From contig NC_058342.1 in assembly GCF_905475395.1 (NCBI RefSeq), forward strand, positions 16,030,640 to 16,094,639: DNA of 64,000 bases, read 5' to 3'. The notes below the pieces were generated by a model. That model searched no databases. It was given only the letters and a program-made list of their open reading frames with translations, and was not told the origin of the DNA. The position numbers were made by a program, and so were the translations under genes. This stretch comes from Chrysoperla carnea. Taxonomy: Eukaryota; Arthropoda; Insecta; Neuroptera; Chrysopidae. Shown in pieces: positions 1 to 11,041 of the stretch (positions are counted from its first letter, which is position 1; each line of letters starts with the position of its first letter).

Positions 1-214
1 AGCACGCTATAAAAATTTGAGCTTGATATCTCTTTAATTTTTTGAGTTAACGTGATGGGAGACGGACAGACTCGCGGACAGCCAAAAATAGATTAATTAG
101 GTGATTTAATGAACACCTATCCCAAATTTTGTTCGTAACATCAATATTTTTAAGCGTTACAAACTTGGGACTAAACATAGTATACCTAGATATATTTAAT
201 ATAGACATGGTATA
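1..214 (+). repeat. Family-A dispersed repeat, 3' part cut by window edge
   Basis: This is the distal part of the commonest repeat in the window, here called family A. In plus orientation a full copy begins with AAGTGAAAACAAACAATTGA, has an internal stretch TTCTATCTCTAACGGTTTAC, then a short GACA/GACG run, then GTTACAAACTTGGGACTAAA, and ends near CATGGTATA. Here the CTATAAAAATTT, GGACAGAC, CATCAATATTTTTAAGCG and GGGACTAAAC blocks are present. Full copies are about 540-590 bp. I see no coding capacity, no terminal inverted repeats and no poly-A tail, so its class is unknown. Confidence 0.75.
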
Positions 215-358
215 CAAATTTTATGCAACCGACGAGAAATGTACAAAAAAGTAAAAAATAATTTTAATCAATAATGTATATGTCAGCAATAACGTTTTGA
301 AATCGACGCTAACCATATTTTTAGCTAGAAATTGATTCATTCCCGCCAACTTCACAAC

Positions 359-633
359 TATGGAGGGTAGATATAAAGAGAAAGATCTCTGTATATAAAA
401 AGTGTCCATCGAAAAGCAGCAAATAAGGGTGGCGCTGCTGTAGCAAAAGTGTAAGTTTTAAAGGAAGTGCTCAAAGCAATAAGCGTAAGATAAAGATCTA
501 AACAAGTTGTTCGAGAAGGATAGAGCGCCATTCTGGTCAATTTTGTAACTGTTATTTGCTTGTTGTTTTTAGATGGACACTTTTGTACTTTAACTCCTAT
601 TTAAGATAGTTCTCCTTATCTCTACCCTCCATA
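359..633. mobile_element. MITE with 8-bp target duplication
   Basis: The ends are inverted repeats: TATGGAGGGTAGA at the left and its complement TCTACCCTCCATA at the right. The element is flanked by a perfect 8-bp direct repeat, TTCACAAC, at 351-358 and 634-641. An 8-bp duplication fits hAT, P or Merlin superfamilies. The 275-bp interior has no transposase, so it is non-autonomous. Open frames crossing it are not genes. Confidence 0.85.
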
Positions 634-1035
634 TTCACAACGTAATTGCTCACAAAGATATTTTTGATTGGAGTCGCTACTAAAATTATTTTTGACTTTT
701 TTGTACATTTTTCGGCTGTTCTACTTTTTTCAAAAAAAGTTTTATTTTATACTTTTTAGTGAGTTTTTGTAATACACAGCTCAACATTAAAATCTGTGAG
801 TGAACAATAAATTATCCCAATTTTCCCACCCTTAGGCTAGGAATTTTTTTTAAAATTTATATGGAACCAACTTCGAGGTATAAAAAATAATTATCAAAAT
901 CGGACTACTCTGTAAAAACTTATCCGTGATCATACATAAATTTTTTTAAAAATATACACGCGTCGATTTGAAAATCTCCCCCGTTCTGCTTTTTCGTTGG
1001 TTAATGATTACGATAAAAAAATTGATAATTAAATA

Positions 1036-2070
1036 AGGTATCTTTTTTCAAATTGACATATGCTTGAAATTCGAGAAATAAATTTAATCGACGAAAATCT
1101 TTCAAACAAAAAATGTCAGTTTCTAAGACACGCATTTTATGCCGACATCAAATTCGATCTAAGTTTTCAGATTCAATTAAAAACTCCCTCTGATTCGTAA
1201 CTGACAAACATTAGATGAACGTTTTAAATAAGAAAGTTATTCCTTAAAAAAATGCAAATATTTTTTTTTTGAAACATTTTTTTGTAAACCGAATAGTTTA
1301 GACAGTAATTGATAGCAACAATTTAGCTTTTGTGCGTTTGTTCATTTAATTTGAACAAACATCGTCCTTATAGAAAAACAAACCACTTTTATTGGAAAAT
1401 TTTTTTTGGAGAGTGCCTAGATTTCCCAGAAACAATTATACAAAATAAGAATTTTGATACAAAAAAACAGAATTTTAGGTAAAACTGTTCAGTCCGTTTT
1501 AACTATTGTCCGACCGAAGGTCGATTTTTGGTCGAATCCGATTAATCGACTATCGCCACAACCTTCGAAGCCGAAACCGAACTGAAGTCGAAGGTTTAAA
1601 AACATGATTTTAAAACCTTAAAGTATTAAAATTGATCTCTAGAAATTGATCTAGAAGTCAATCTTAAAATGATTAAAAAAATTACCTTGAAATTTATTTC
1701 AAAATAATAACATTTATAATAACAAGGAACCTTCGACTTCAGCCGAAATTCAGGCCGAAGCCGAAGGTGATTTTTTGATGGAAGGTGGCCGAAGCAGAAG
1801 GTTCGGTTGGACACTTGGAGCTGTACGGTTTGCAGAAAAATGTTTCGATCAAAAAATGTTACTTTTTCAATAAATAACAACTTTCTAATTTAAAGTGTTA
1901 ATCTATCGATTAAAAGTTGTAGAGTAGAGTGAGCTTTTCATTGAGATCAAGTTTAATGTCTGCATAAGATGTGCGCCTAAACGTTTCAAACATTTTTTGC
2001 TTGAAGCATTTTTATCGAAAAAATTTATTTTTCGAATTTCAAGTACATGTCAACTTAAAAAAAGACACCT
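1036..2070. mobile_element. Foldback element (family D), long inverted arms
   Basis: The left end (ATATGCTTGAAATTCGAGAAATAAA region) is matched in reverse by the right end (TTTATTTTTCGAATTTCAAG, then ACATGTCAACTT). The arms run roughly 1036-1300 and 1830-2070. Between them is a GC-richer block (about 1505-1830) rich in CCGAAGGT and its complement. A half copy is found at 32640-33150. No transposase is visible. Confidence 0.7.
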
Positions 2071-3389
2071 TTTATAATGCGTCTTTTATAAAACACGGCA
2101 CAAACATGTATAAACATGTCAGCTAGCCATTTTGAAAGCGTATTGAATATTTATTTCATCTCACTATTTACTTTCAAATAAACATAAAAGAATTCACCAA
2201 AAAAGGTGAAGCGAAATTAAGGTCTTACCAATACCCCTCCTTTCGAATTGAAATGACAAAAAATTCCCAATTTTTAGAATATATTGGATTAAAGCATCTT
2301 CAAATTCACTTCTTTACTATTAAAATGAACTCTGTTATTTCAAAAGAATCAAGGCCAACAAAGTTTTAAATGGCTGCAATTATACTTTTAACAAAACAAA
2401 AAATGTTGTGTTTTTATTATTGTGGAAAATAATTTCAACTAACTTTTAATTCCAATGAATTTTCATCATGAAATACTAAATTGAATGAAATAAAAATCGT
2501 TTTCGATTCAATTTTACAGTACATAAAATTTCATAAATGATTAAGTTTTTGAAATTAATTTTCTACCATATTTGAAGAAACTAACTATTTTCATTAAAAT
2601 TTTTATTACAAAAAAACAACGGATTACCTAAATGTTTTTTTTATCCTTTCTGGTTTAAATATTTTTAATGTATTTAAAATTTTACTATTTATAATTATAA
2701 TAATAATTTTCTTACGAGAATAATTTCAATTTTTCAACATGGCGTACAAAGCGTCTATGGCGTACATAAACGAAAAATTAAAATTTTTATCATAAATTAT
2801 ATAACCTCTACATTTAATTAATTTTAACATAATTTAAAGGTTACATAATTTCAATAATCAGTGAAATAATTTTTAAATCAACTTGCATACCTCTTATTTC
2901 CAAATTAAAACAAATAAATATTTGCTGAATAATAATTGCTTCAGGTATGTTAGAGAACAAAACTGAGAATGATTATTTTGTTTTCAAAACCTTTGTAAAA
3001 AATCATCGATTAATGTAAAAAGGATGATCGTTACGCAATCTTGTGATTAAAATTTTAATTAATTACCATACGTTAACGTTAAATCATGGACACAAACCTA
3101 CTGCGCAGTCTCACGGAGTAAAATTTAAACACTAACACAATACGCAATCTCCAAACTAAGACAGGGTTCGATCGTATATTCGTATTGGTCATTTAAAATT
3201 CCGTAACTTTTGCATCATGAAATCAAAAATTACATTTGAGGATATCATAATTTAAAATTTTCAAATAATTTTTGATTCGTCTACTTTTTTTTTTTTTTAT
3301 TGAAATGCTTTAAAAGGGTTTTGAAAATTTTTTTAAATATATTAAATAAATTTTTTTTCAAATTTACGTTTTGTGTTTAATTATTTAGT
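2071..3389. other. AT-rich intergenic DNA, no gene seen
   Basis: I find no coding frame, RNA gene or clear element here. A segment at about 2780-2880 (TTTAATTAATTTTAACATAA and nearby) resembles 4318-4390, so part of it is an old dispersed repeat. Confidence 0.5.
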
Positions 3390-4110
3390 AAATAATTAAC
3401 TCCAGGTGACCAGGACCGTCTGGTTGTACACCCCATGATAATTCTAAATTATTATAAAATGCATCCAAAATAATTATTCGAGGTATTTCGACGTCATTGA
3501 TCACGAATCTAATATCTAAAATACTCAACGGTGTGTTTGGAAATCAGGATACCTTGGTTGCAGAGCTCATCTCCAGGATTTTTCACAAAATTGCCCATGA
3601 AATGCATTCAAAATCGGTACTAGGAGGATTTTCAAGGTCACTGATCACGAATCTGATATATAAAATACTCATGGATGTATTTGGAGTCCAGGGTACCTTG
3701 GTTGAGGAGCTCATCTTCAGAATTTTTCACAAAACTGCTCATGAAATGCATTCAAAATCAGTACTAGGAGGATTTTCGAGGTGACTGATCACGAATCTGA
3801 TAACTAAAATACTCATGGGTGTATCTGGAGTAAAGGGCACCTTGGTTGCGGAGCTCATCTCCAGGATTTTTCACAAAATTCCTCACGAAATGCATTCAAA
3901 ATCAATACTCGGAGAATTTTCGAGGTCATTGATCTTGAATATGATATCTAAAATACTCTTCAGTGTGCCTGCGAGGATCAGGGTACTTGGGTTGCAGCTA
4001 TCTTCGAAAACTCCCGAATACCGTGACAAATCTTAAGAAAAATCCTAGAAGTCAGCTCTGAAACCAGGTTACCCTGGTGTCTACTCTGTTACTAACTACT
4101 CTGATGCGAA
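3390..4110 (+). repeat. Tandem array, 144-bp period
   Basis: The start of the unit, GATCACGAATCT, recurs at 3499, 3643 and 3787, with a diverged start (GATCTTGAATAT) at 3931, giving a period of exactly 144 bp. A degenerate unit lies before the array and another partial one after it. Because 144 is a multiple of three, one frame stays open through the first two units (3497-3784) and, after a stop, through most of the third (3815-4036). I treat this as a minisatellite and not as a gene: the frame has no flanking coding context. Confidence 0.85.
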
Positions 4111-4596
4111 CAAAAATCAAGGACATTTTCCAAAATAAAATTTAAAAAAAAACGGACATTTCCAGGTTTTCAACGAACGCTATGCTCCGTATATTTTACA
4201 GTATTTTCCGGCTGTTTGGAACTATGTAGTAATATTTTGTAAAAAAAATATCAACCCCGAGCCTACTAAAATAAATCGTCAAACCGTATCGTGCTAAGAT
4301 AAACGAAAACTTTTATCATAATTTATATAAACTTCACACTAAATTAATTTTTACAAAATTCAAAATTTACATAATTTAATCTATCCAATCAACTTCTTGT
4401 TTGAGCGGTAAATACCCCTTCGTCTCCTGGTGAAAGTAACGAAGTTTGGTTGCGATGGGTGGTTGTGGGTGGCAAAAATGTGAAAAATTTATATCTGTCC
4501 TTTTCTTACTCATGTGAACTTTCGGAAATTTTCAGAACAAATTACTGGAATGATCTAGAAAGTTACAAAATGTATGTAACGGTCGAAACAAAAATC

Positions 4597-4650
4597 GATT
4601 CGAAACGAAATTTTCTAGAAAATTATAGAAATTATCTAGAAAGTTTTTTT
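4597..4650 (+). promoter_or_regulatory. Heat-shock element cluster
   Basis: Alternating GAA and TTC units occur as CGAAATTTTCTAGAAAATTA followed by ATAGAA and CTAGAA. This matches the nGAAnnTTCn rule for HSF binding, with several extra TAGAA units upstream near 4553. The reverse copy at 40628-41048 keeps the equivalent region. Confidence 0.55.
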
Positions 4651-4944
4651 AAACCGACAACTATAATCATGATCAACTTTAAACTGAACGCCGAGAGCTG
4701 CAAGTGCCATCTCTCGACGACCAGTAGAACTATCAAGCCAGAATCGGACACGAACTCTCAGGACCTTCTTCCGAAATTTAAATCTTTTAATTTCAACCAA
4801 GTTTAGTGTTTTTTCAACGGTTTTATTGTTAAAATTAAGTTATTTATTTTAAAATATTCTGTCTGGATATAAATTTTATTAAATAAACTATTTTCTAACA
4901 AGAAAAAGAACAATAGAAGGTAATAGAATAGAATGAAGCTCTTC

Positions 4945-5040
4945 TCTCGAACTTTCTTTTAACCAGAAGCATCTAGAAAAACCTCGGGGTATAAAAGAAG
5001 GCTCTCTCGTCGACTTGAGTCAGTCTTTCTTGGTAAACCA
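4945..5040 (+). promoter_or_regulatory. Heat-shock-type core promoter 1 in Helitron copy 1
   Basis: A consensus HSE dyad GAACTTTC lies at 4949-4956, further GAA units follow (CCAGAAGC, CTAGAAAA), then TATAAAA at 4990-4996 and the arthropod initiator TCAGTC at 5020-5025 (A at 5022). The TATA-to-initiator distance of about 32 bases is canonical. The transcript would begin inside the Helitron. Confidence 0.65.
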
Positions 5041-5103
5041 CAGCATATTAATCAAATGAGATTTTTGAAAATGTTTCTAACTTTGAAAGTGGTATACAAC
5101 TAA

Positions 5104-5285
5104 ATATTCTAGAGTGTTCTGGTACTAGAAATTTCGATATTTGACGATATATAAACCAAAATCCAGTGACTTTCAGTCAGTTTGATCGTGTTTACAGCCG
5201 AGAGAAGATTAATTGAAATTAAGAGTAAACAGTAATGAAACAAATTCAAGTAATTTTGACAAGTGAAAAAGAACGAACTATTTGA
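5104..5285 (+). promoter_or_regulatory. Heat-shock-type core promoter 2 and A-rich leader in copy 1
   Basis: HSE units (TTCTAGAGTGTTCTGG, then CTAGAAATTTC) precede TATATAAA at 5148-5155 and TCAGTCAG at 5173-5180. The following ~100 bases are A-rich and G/C-poor with no ATG-led long frame, as in insect hsp70 5' leaders, which favour translation under stress. The coding sequence expected after the leader is absent. Confidence 0.65.
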
Positions 5286-5657
5286 ATATTCTAAAGTGTT
5301 CTGGTACTAGAAAGAGGTTTTCTATTTTAACCTATTATTTTAATTCTTTAATTAGTTAATTAATTTTATATACTCTAAATACACCGTATGTTTAATGATC
5401 CAATAAGTCTCTCAATATCTAAAATAGAAATCGATAATATTTACGTTAAAAAATCGATCCTTAAATATTATTTGTACCATTAAACATGCGGTGTATTTTA
5501 ACCCGAGCAACGTCGGGTTTGGCTGCTAGTTCAACATAAAAATTTATAAGAAAAAAAATACAAATGAGATTTCAATATTTAGTCAAATAACTTTTAAAAC
5601 AGTGGTCCATAAAAAAAAAAAAAACTTACGTTGAAAAAGGATTGAAAAAATTAAACA

Positions 5658-6139
5658 TCTCTATATATTATAAATGACAAAGTAAGGATGTTTGTTTGTT
5701 TGTTTGTTACGCTTTCACGCTAAGACTAGCGAATGGTTTTTAATGAAACTGTACAGCAATATAGCAGATATATCAGAGTAACACATGAACTATAATTTAT
5801 AAAGATATATTAATAAAAAAATAAAAAAAATTTAAAAATTAATTTAATTTGATATTACCATTAATTACAGATTTCTGTAAAAGTAGTCATTTGACATTAT
5901 CATAAATTACAAATTTCTTTAAAAATAATCAATATAAAATGTTTCACGGCCATCTTCTCTGATATACTCAATAAATAATTACTATTATACATTTAAAAAA
6001 ATAGAAAAGCATACATATATTTTACCTGTGTAAAACAATCCTTACCATTATTTCGAGTGTTATAGAAAGGAGATAAGCGAGATCAATCTTTATCAATCTT
6101 TACACTTAAACCCAGCGAAGCGGGTGGGTATCACTCTAG
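5658..6139 (+). mobile_element. Non-autonomous Helitron, full copy
   Basis: The 5' end TCTCTATATATTATAAATG, followed by GTTTGTTTGTTTGTTACGC, is a typical insect Helitron start. The 3' end has a CCCAGCGAAGCGGGTGGG hairpin, then TATCACT and terminal CTAG at 6136-6139. The insertion sits between A and T without target duplication, as expected. No Rep/helicase frame. Confidence 0.85.
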
Positions 6140-6308
6140 TTCTGAATATTTCAGAAACATTACACTATTTGATTAACACATTACAAATAATTTTTACTTA
6201 AGAATTAAAATAAAATTTACGAGAATGATTTCGACATTTAGATTCATTTGCCTGAAGAAAAAAGAAAAATTGTTTAGTTACCACGCCATTTAAATTTCTA
6301 GAATTTTT

Positions 6309-6896
6309 ATAACATGTATATGAAATATATCAAGGTATACTAAGTTTAGTCTCAAATTTGTAACGCTTAAAAATATTGATGCTATGAACAAAATTATGGT
6401 ATATTCATAGAATCACCTGATTAGTACATTTCCGGTTGCCTGTCCGTCTGTCTGTCAACTCGATAACTCAAAAACGAAAAGAGATAACAAGCTGAAATTT
6501 TTATAGCTTACTCAGGACGTAAAAAGTGAGGTCGAGTTCGTAAATGAGCAATATAGGTCAATTGGTTCTTAGGTTTGTAGGACCCATCTTGTAAACCGTT
6601 AGAGATAGAACAAATGTTTAAATGTAAAAAATGTTCCTTAAAGTTGTAAAGAAATATACAACAAATTGTTTAAAACATTTTTTTTTAAACATCACTGTTT
6701 ATCCACGACGGCGCTAATTAGGTGCAAATTTTATAGTATGTATTATATGGGAATATCAGTTATGTGTGTGTGGCTATTGAAAAGTGGATATCTTTTTTTA
6801 TTCTCGTGAGGTTAAAAAACAAACGATTGCGTCATCAAAACTGCCTATACATGGTATTTCAACAATTAACTCAGTCAATTGTTTATTTTCACTTGT
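6309..6896 (-). repeat. Family-A repeat, near full length
   Basis: Reads from the CATGTATATGAAATATA end to AATTGTTTATTTTCACTTG at 6877-6895. All internal blocks are present, so the open frame crossing 6764-6961 is repeat sequence. Confidence 0.75.
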
Positions 6897-6899
6897 TTT

Positions 6900-7690
6900 A
6901 TTTAAAATTCATTCGTTGGCTGGAAAAAGTAATCATCGAATATTGTAAAATTGATAATTAAATCTACGCAATCTTTTGAATAAATATTTAGCTGCTATTA
7001 AACATCATATACGTTAGAGTTAAATGACGCAAATTAAATAATTTAACAACAAACTCAATACACAGTCAGAAATTCTTTATTTTTCCGTAATTTTTCGCAC
7101 GCTCTCTTAACAATTAACAATGAAGCACTTAAAATGCAAATAGGCCAAAAAAATTTTTCGGGATGTTGTTGAGTAAGCTTTACACTAAAAATGAAAATTT
7201 TATACATATTAAAAATTTGATTTTTTCTTAAGAGTTTTTGAAGAATTATTTTTTTTAAATTTTGACACCAATTGTATGATAAAATTTTTTCCGAAGCAAT
7301 TCGGTGAATATTATTCATTGATTGCGATTTAAATGTACGTCGAAAAAGGTGAAGATCTCACGTCAAAAAAGTGTGTTTTAACGCCAGATAAAAAGAGGGA
7401 ACAGTTCTTATATAATATACACAGAAAAATATTATATTGAACATCTATTTATGAAAAAAACTGCAATAATGGTTATTTAACAGCATTAAAATTTTGAACA
7501 TCATTTTAATATTATAATAAGTTGGTAAAATTGTTTAGATTTGTAGTTTACCCGCCAAATTAAATGTCAAGTTAACAAGTTTTTTTGGTTATAAATTAAA
7601 ATTGATATTCATATATTTTATTAAATAAGTGTATATATTAAATAATGGCAATTATGGATAATTTAAAAAAACCCTAAAAAAACTATTTAT
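6900..7690. other. AT-rich intergenic DNA, no gene seen
   Basis: Only short chance frames occur. I see no transposon ends or RNA gene. Confidence 0.5.
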
Positions 7691-7955
7691 CTACGATACT
7701 CATGCTAGCTCGATACCGTTAAAATTATGATTAACATCAAATCATAAAGTGAACTCAAGGCCAAAAAACCCTTCAGACCCGTCCTGACTCGACCCCATTA
7801 AATGCATGTCCAACCTATTGATCACAGAGTGAATTCAATCACAGGGTGAACACAAAGGCCAAAAACCCGCAGATTCATAATAACTCTACCCCATTATAGG
7901 CATGCCCAAACCCGTAGATCACAGGGCGAACGCAAAGGCAAAAAATTTAGTTGTA
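7690..7955. repeat. Degenerate GC-richer tandem repeat
   Basis: Blocks such as GATCACAG(A/G)GTGAA, AAGGCCAAAAA(C)CC and C(C)CCATTA(A/T) recur about two and a half times with a period near 100 bp. It stands out from its AT-rich surroundings. No coding frame. Confidence 0.5.
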
Positions 7956-8284
7956 TGCTATAATGTTAAAAAAAAAATAATATTTATCGTTTTTAATTCT
8001 ATTTTGTACAAGCTTGTGTTGTCTTTTTATACTCAATTTATGCGTCTTTTTTATCTATCTTGGAGTTAAATGAATAAATCTGGCGTGAAAATCACCTATT
8101 TACAAAAATTAATATCTGGCTTTAATTAACATAATATTTTTATGTGTACTTGTATATACACTTTATTTATTTGATTAAAAAGAAAATGGTTTAAACAATA
8201 TCCTATCGGGTTATCCACTGGAAACCTGCACTTTTACGTGCAGGAGTATGCTAACGGGATCTTGCAAAAATTTTCTATCCGAAA

Positions 8285-9512
8285 ATGCAAAAAAACCCGG
8301 AAATTCTAGATTTTTATCATTAAAAGGTAAAACAATTGAAAATTTTCATTTGTAATGCAAATCTGAATATTTTCGAGTTATTTCCATTTTTGTTTTGCAA
8401 TTTTTCGGCTCATAATCAGGTTTCGAAAAAAATCGTTCGCACAACTCAAAAGTACATATAAAAACTTGCAATTTAAAAAAAAAATTAAAGTCGAACGATT
8501 TGAGATTTGAGAATTTCAAGAAAAATTTGAGTTTCTCAAAATTGAGGTTAGGTATCGGACTAAAACTACCTACTTTTTTTTATTATAATAAGTTACATAT
8601 TTTTCCAGAATTTCAACTCAATTCCTTCATTTTTCGGAAAGTTATTAGAGAAAGTTGAAAATGTGAGGTTACTGCGGTTTTCTTGAGATTTTAAGATTAT
8701 TTTGCTATGTTCATTGTTCAATAGCACACAAGGTCGATGCAGAAATTCTTAACAAACAATTCTTTTATTTTATTCGTCTGAATCCGATCAAGAAAAACAG
8801 AGATTTAAGAAAGCGTCACCAAAGAAAACAGTGTAGAAGTATCCTCTTAAAAAAAATTGGCCATTTGCAAAAATTTATCGAATTCATTATCTAAATCCGC
8901 TAGATTTATTCAACTATTGTTTAGAATAAACTCTTCAAAATTCTAGTCAGAGATTTTTTAAACTAATTTACGCACTGTCGAAGCAAATTTGATACTTAAT
9001 TTAAAGAATTCGATAAATTTTTGAAAATGGCCATTTTTTTAAAAATAGGTTTCTTTTGTTGGATAGAATACAGAGAAGTAGTTTTCCGGTTCCGGTTTTT
9101 TCTCAACATTGTTTTGTTTGGTGATGTTTTCTTAAATATCTCTATTGATCGGATTGAGACGAATAAAAAAAGAATTTTTTGTTAAGAATTTCTGCATCGA
9201 CTTTGCGTGCTATCGAACCCTGAACATAGTAAAATAACCTCAAAACAGCAAGAAAACCTATGTAACCTCATATTTTCAACTATCTCTGATAACTTTTCGA
9301 AAAATGAAGGAATTTAGTTGAAATTCTGGAAAAAGAACTTATGATCATAAAAAAAGGGTGGTAAATTTTAGCCCGATACATAACCTCAAAATTTCAACAG
9401 CTCGTGCAGCCCAGGCAAATCATCGGACTTTCGAATCGTGATACCGATTTTTTTTCAAAACCTGATTATGAGCCATTACAAAAAAAATGCAAAAAACTCG
9501 GGAAAATGTATA
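8285..9512. repeat. 1.2-kb foldback (long inverted repeat)
   Basis: The arms are about 8285-8890 and 9000-9512 around a ~110-base centre. Matching blocks include GGCTCATAATCAGGTTTCG with its complement at 9447-9471, AATTCCTTCATTTTTCGGAAA with the complement at 9294-9317, and CAGAAATTCTTAACAAACAA with the complement at 9176-9200. Arms are estimated at 80-85% identical. No coding frame. Just outside the left end is CCTGCACTTTTACGTGCAGG, a small perfect hairpin. Confidence 0.8.
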
Positions 9513-9589
9513 AATAGTATCAAAGATAATAAATGAGAAATCTCAGATATTTCGAAATAAATTTCGTTTTTTGCCCCAATTTCCTAGAT

Positions 9590-9800
9590 CAATTTTTTCG
9601 AATTATATAGTTACGTATTTCGAATACCAAGTAGTCATAATCAGTATGAATTAGCTAATCGTCGTTGTTGGCGGACTGCACGTGCAGCAGTCTGCAATTA
9701 CGATTAGCTAATTCATACTGATGATGACTACTTGGTAATCGAAATTCGTATTTATTTAATACAAAAAATTGATCTAGGAAATTGGGGAAAAAATCAAAAT
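9590..9800. repeat. Second foldback, ~95-bp arms
   Basis: The stem pairs TCCTAGATCAATTTTT with AAAAAATTGATCTAGGA, and AGTATGAATTAGCTAATCGT with ACGATTAGCTAATTCATACT, around GGCGGACTGCACGTGCAG. The GCGGACTGCAC motif also occurs in the repeats at 40045-40190, so the two are probably ends of the same element family. Confidence 0.7.
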
Positions 9801-10089
9801 TTATTACTGATAAACAACGCTTTAGAGTTAATACTTTTTACCTAATACAAAAGCCTACAATGTCATCGCAACTTTAAAGTAGGTTTGTTGGAATGAAGAA
9901 TGTTTTGGATACTTATAAAAATCCTACAACCTCAATATCTCACAAATTCATCAAAGAGTGAGTTGGAGCAAGAAGCTGAACTGATTTCCAAACTTTCTCA
10001 AATGACTTATCATCTTCTTTTTCTTCTCAGTCGCTTTCTGTCAGGTCGACATTTTCAAAAGAGATCAGTTCAATGAAAGATGTCAGAGT

Positions 10090-10360
10090 TAACCCGTTTT
10101 TTGATCATTCAGAATTGTCGTCCAATTATCCGGATATATGGACAGCACTTTTGATGTTCCTAACTGTCCCTGTCACTACTTTGAAAGCTGACTTTCTCTA
10201 CTATAAAGTTGATCAAAAACTTTTAGCGTAGCTCAATGAGACAAAATAGACTTAATAATTTAGCGATACTATCCATCGAAAATCAAGGAGCGCGCAAGAA
10301 TAACTTCAATAAAATAATAAATGAATTTGCTACCGTAAACCCTAGAAAAAAAAAGGTTTT
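10090..10360 (+). pseudogene. hAT transposase C-terminal (dimerisation) relic
   Basis: Translation gives NYPDIWTALLMFLTVPVT at 10125-10178 and, in the frame reached after an in-frame stop near 10230, SSMRQNRLNNLAILSIE at about 10231-10281, followed by NEFA. These match the hAT C-terminal dimerisation region, whose family pattern is Yp..w.al...LT.PVT and then S.M.Q.RLn.LaiLSIE. The ErSFSkLK segment between them is degraded. The rest of the transposase is not recognisable, so this is a dead fragment. Confidence 0.75.
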
Positions 10361-10499
10361 AGTTCTAATAAGTTATTGATAAAAATTTGATAAACATTTT
10401 TTTTATTTATATTAAAATATTCTGTCTGGATATAAATTTTACTAAATTAAAGGATTTTCTAACAAGAAAAAGGACAATAGAAGGTAATAGAATAGAATA

Positions 10500-10600
10500 A
10501 AACCCTTCTCTCGAACATTCTTTTAACCAGAAGCCTCTAGAACAACCTCGGTGTATAAAAGGAGGCTGTCTCGGCGACTTGAGTCAGTCTTTCTTGAGAA
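10500..10600 (+). promoter_or_regulatory. Heat-shock-type core promoter 1 in copy 2
   Basis: The upstream dyad is CGAACATTC and a CTAGAA unit follows. TATAAAA is at 10554-10560 and TCAGTC at 10584-10589, again 32 bases from TATA to the initiator A. The core elements are unchanged between the copies although flanking bases differ. Confidence 0.6.
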
Positions 10601-10711
10601 ACCACAGAGACCGGATCTAAAAAGAAACCAAAGCGAGAATAAATGAAAAGCATATTAATCAAATGAAATTTTTGAAAATGTTTCTAACTTTGAAAGTGGT
10701 ATCAAACTAAA

Positions 10712-10880
10712 TATTCTAGAGTGTTCTGGTACTAGAAATTTCGATATTTGACGATATATAAACCAAAATCCAGTGACTTTCAGTCAGTCTGATCGTGTTT
10801 ACAGTTGAGAGAAGATTAATTGAAATTAAGAGTAAACAGTAATGAAACAAATTTAAGTGATTTTGACAAGTGAAAAAGAA
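10712..10880 (+). promoter_or_regulatory. Heat-shock-type core promoter 2 and leader in copy 2
   Basis: The HSE units (TTCTAGAGTGTTCTGG), TATATAAA at 10755-10762 and TCAGTC at 10780-10785 are all identical to copy 1, as is most of the A-rich leader. Confidence 0.6.
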
Positions 10881-11041
10881 CGAATTATTGAATATTCTAG
10901 AATGATAAACCAAAATCGTAATTGTAATATCTAAAAAAGAAATCTATAATATTTACGTTAAAAAATTGATCCTTAAATATTATTTATACCATTATACATG
11001 CGATGTATTTTAACCCGAGCAACGCCAGGTTTTGCTGCTAG

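Larger units (their letters stand above)
4413..5529 (+). mobile_element. Non-autonomous Helitron carrying heat-shock-type promoters (copy 1)
   Basis: The 3' end has the Helitron signature: a hairpin (CCCGA at 5502-5506 pairing with TCGGG at 5513-5517), a short spacer, and terminal CTAG at 5526-5529 followed by T. The 5' boundary is set where this copy and the reverse copy at 40628-41048 start to align (TACCCCTT). There is no Rep/helicase. The body holds an HSE-rich stretch, two TATA-plus-initiator core promoters and an A-rich leader but no heat-shock protein frame. Near the 3' end AATACACCG and CGGTGTATT form an inverted pair. Confidence 0.75.
10400..11041 (+). mobile_element. Helitron with heat-shock-type promoters (copy 2)
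   Basis: Aligns with 4839-5529 of copy 1 and ends in CTAG at 11038-11041. The right side of the terminal hairpin is mutated. This copy lacks the upstream HSE cluster. It has a deletion between the A-rich leader and the hairpin, but keeps about 44 bases of leader after ACCACAG (10605-10650) that copy 1 lacks. Confidence 0.75.

Noticed and set aside
3497-4036. Two frames in the 144-bp array as genes
   Set aside because: The openness follows from a repeat length divisible by three. There is a stop between units and no coding context.
4450-4806. 118-codon plus-strand frame
   Set aside because: It lies inside the promoter-carrying Helitron over HSE repeats. No domain, and the copy at 40628-41048 shows no conserved frame.
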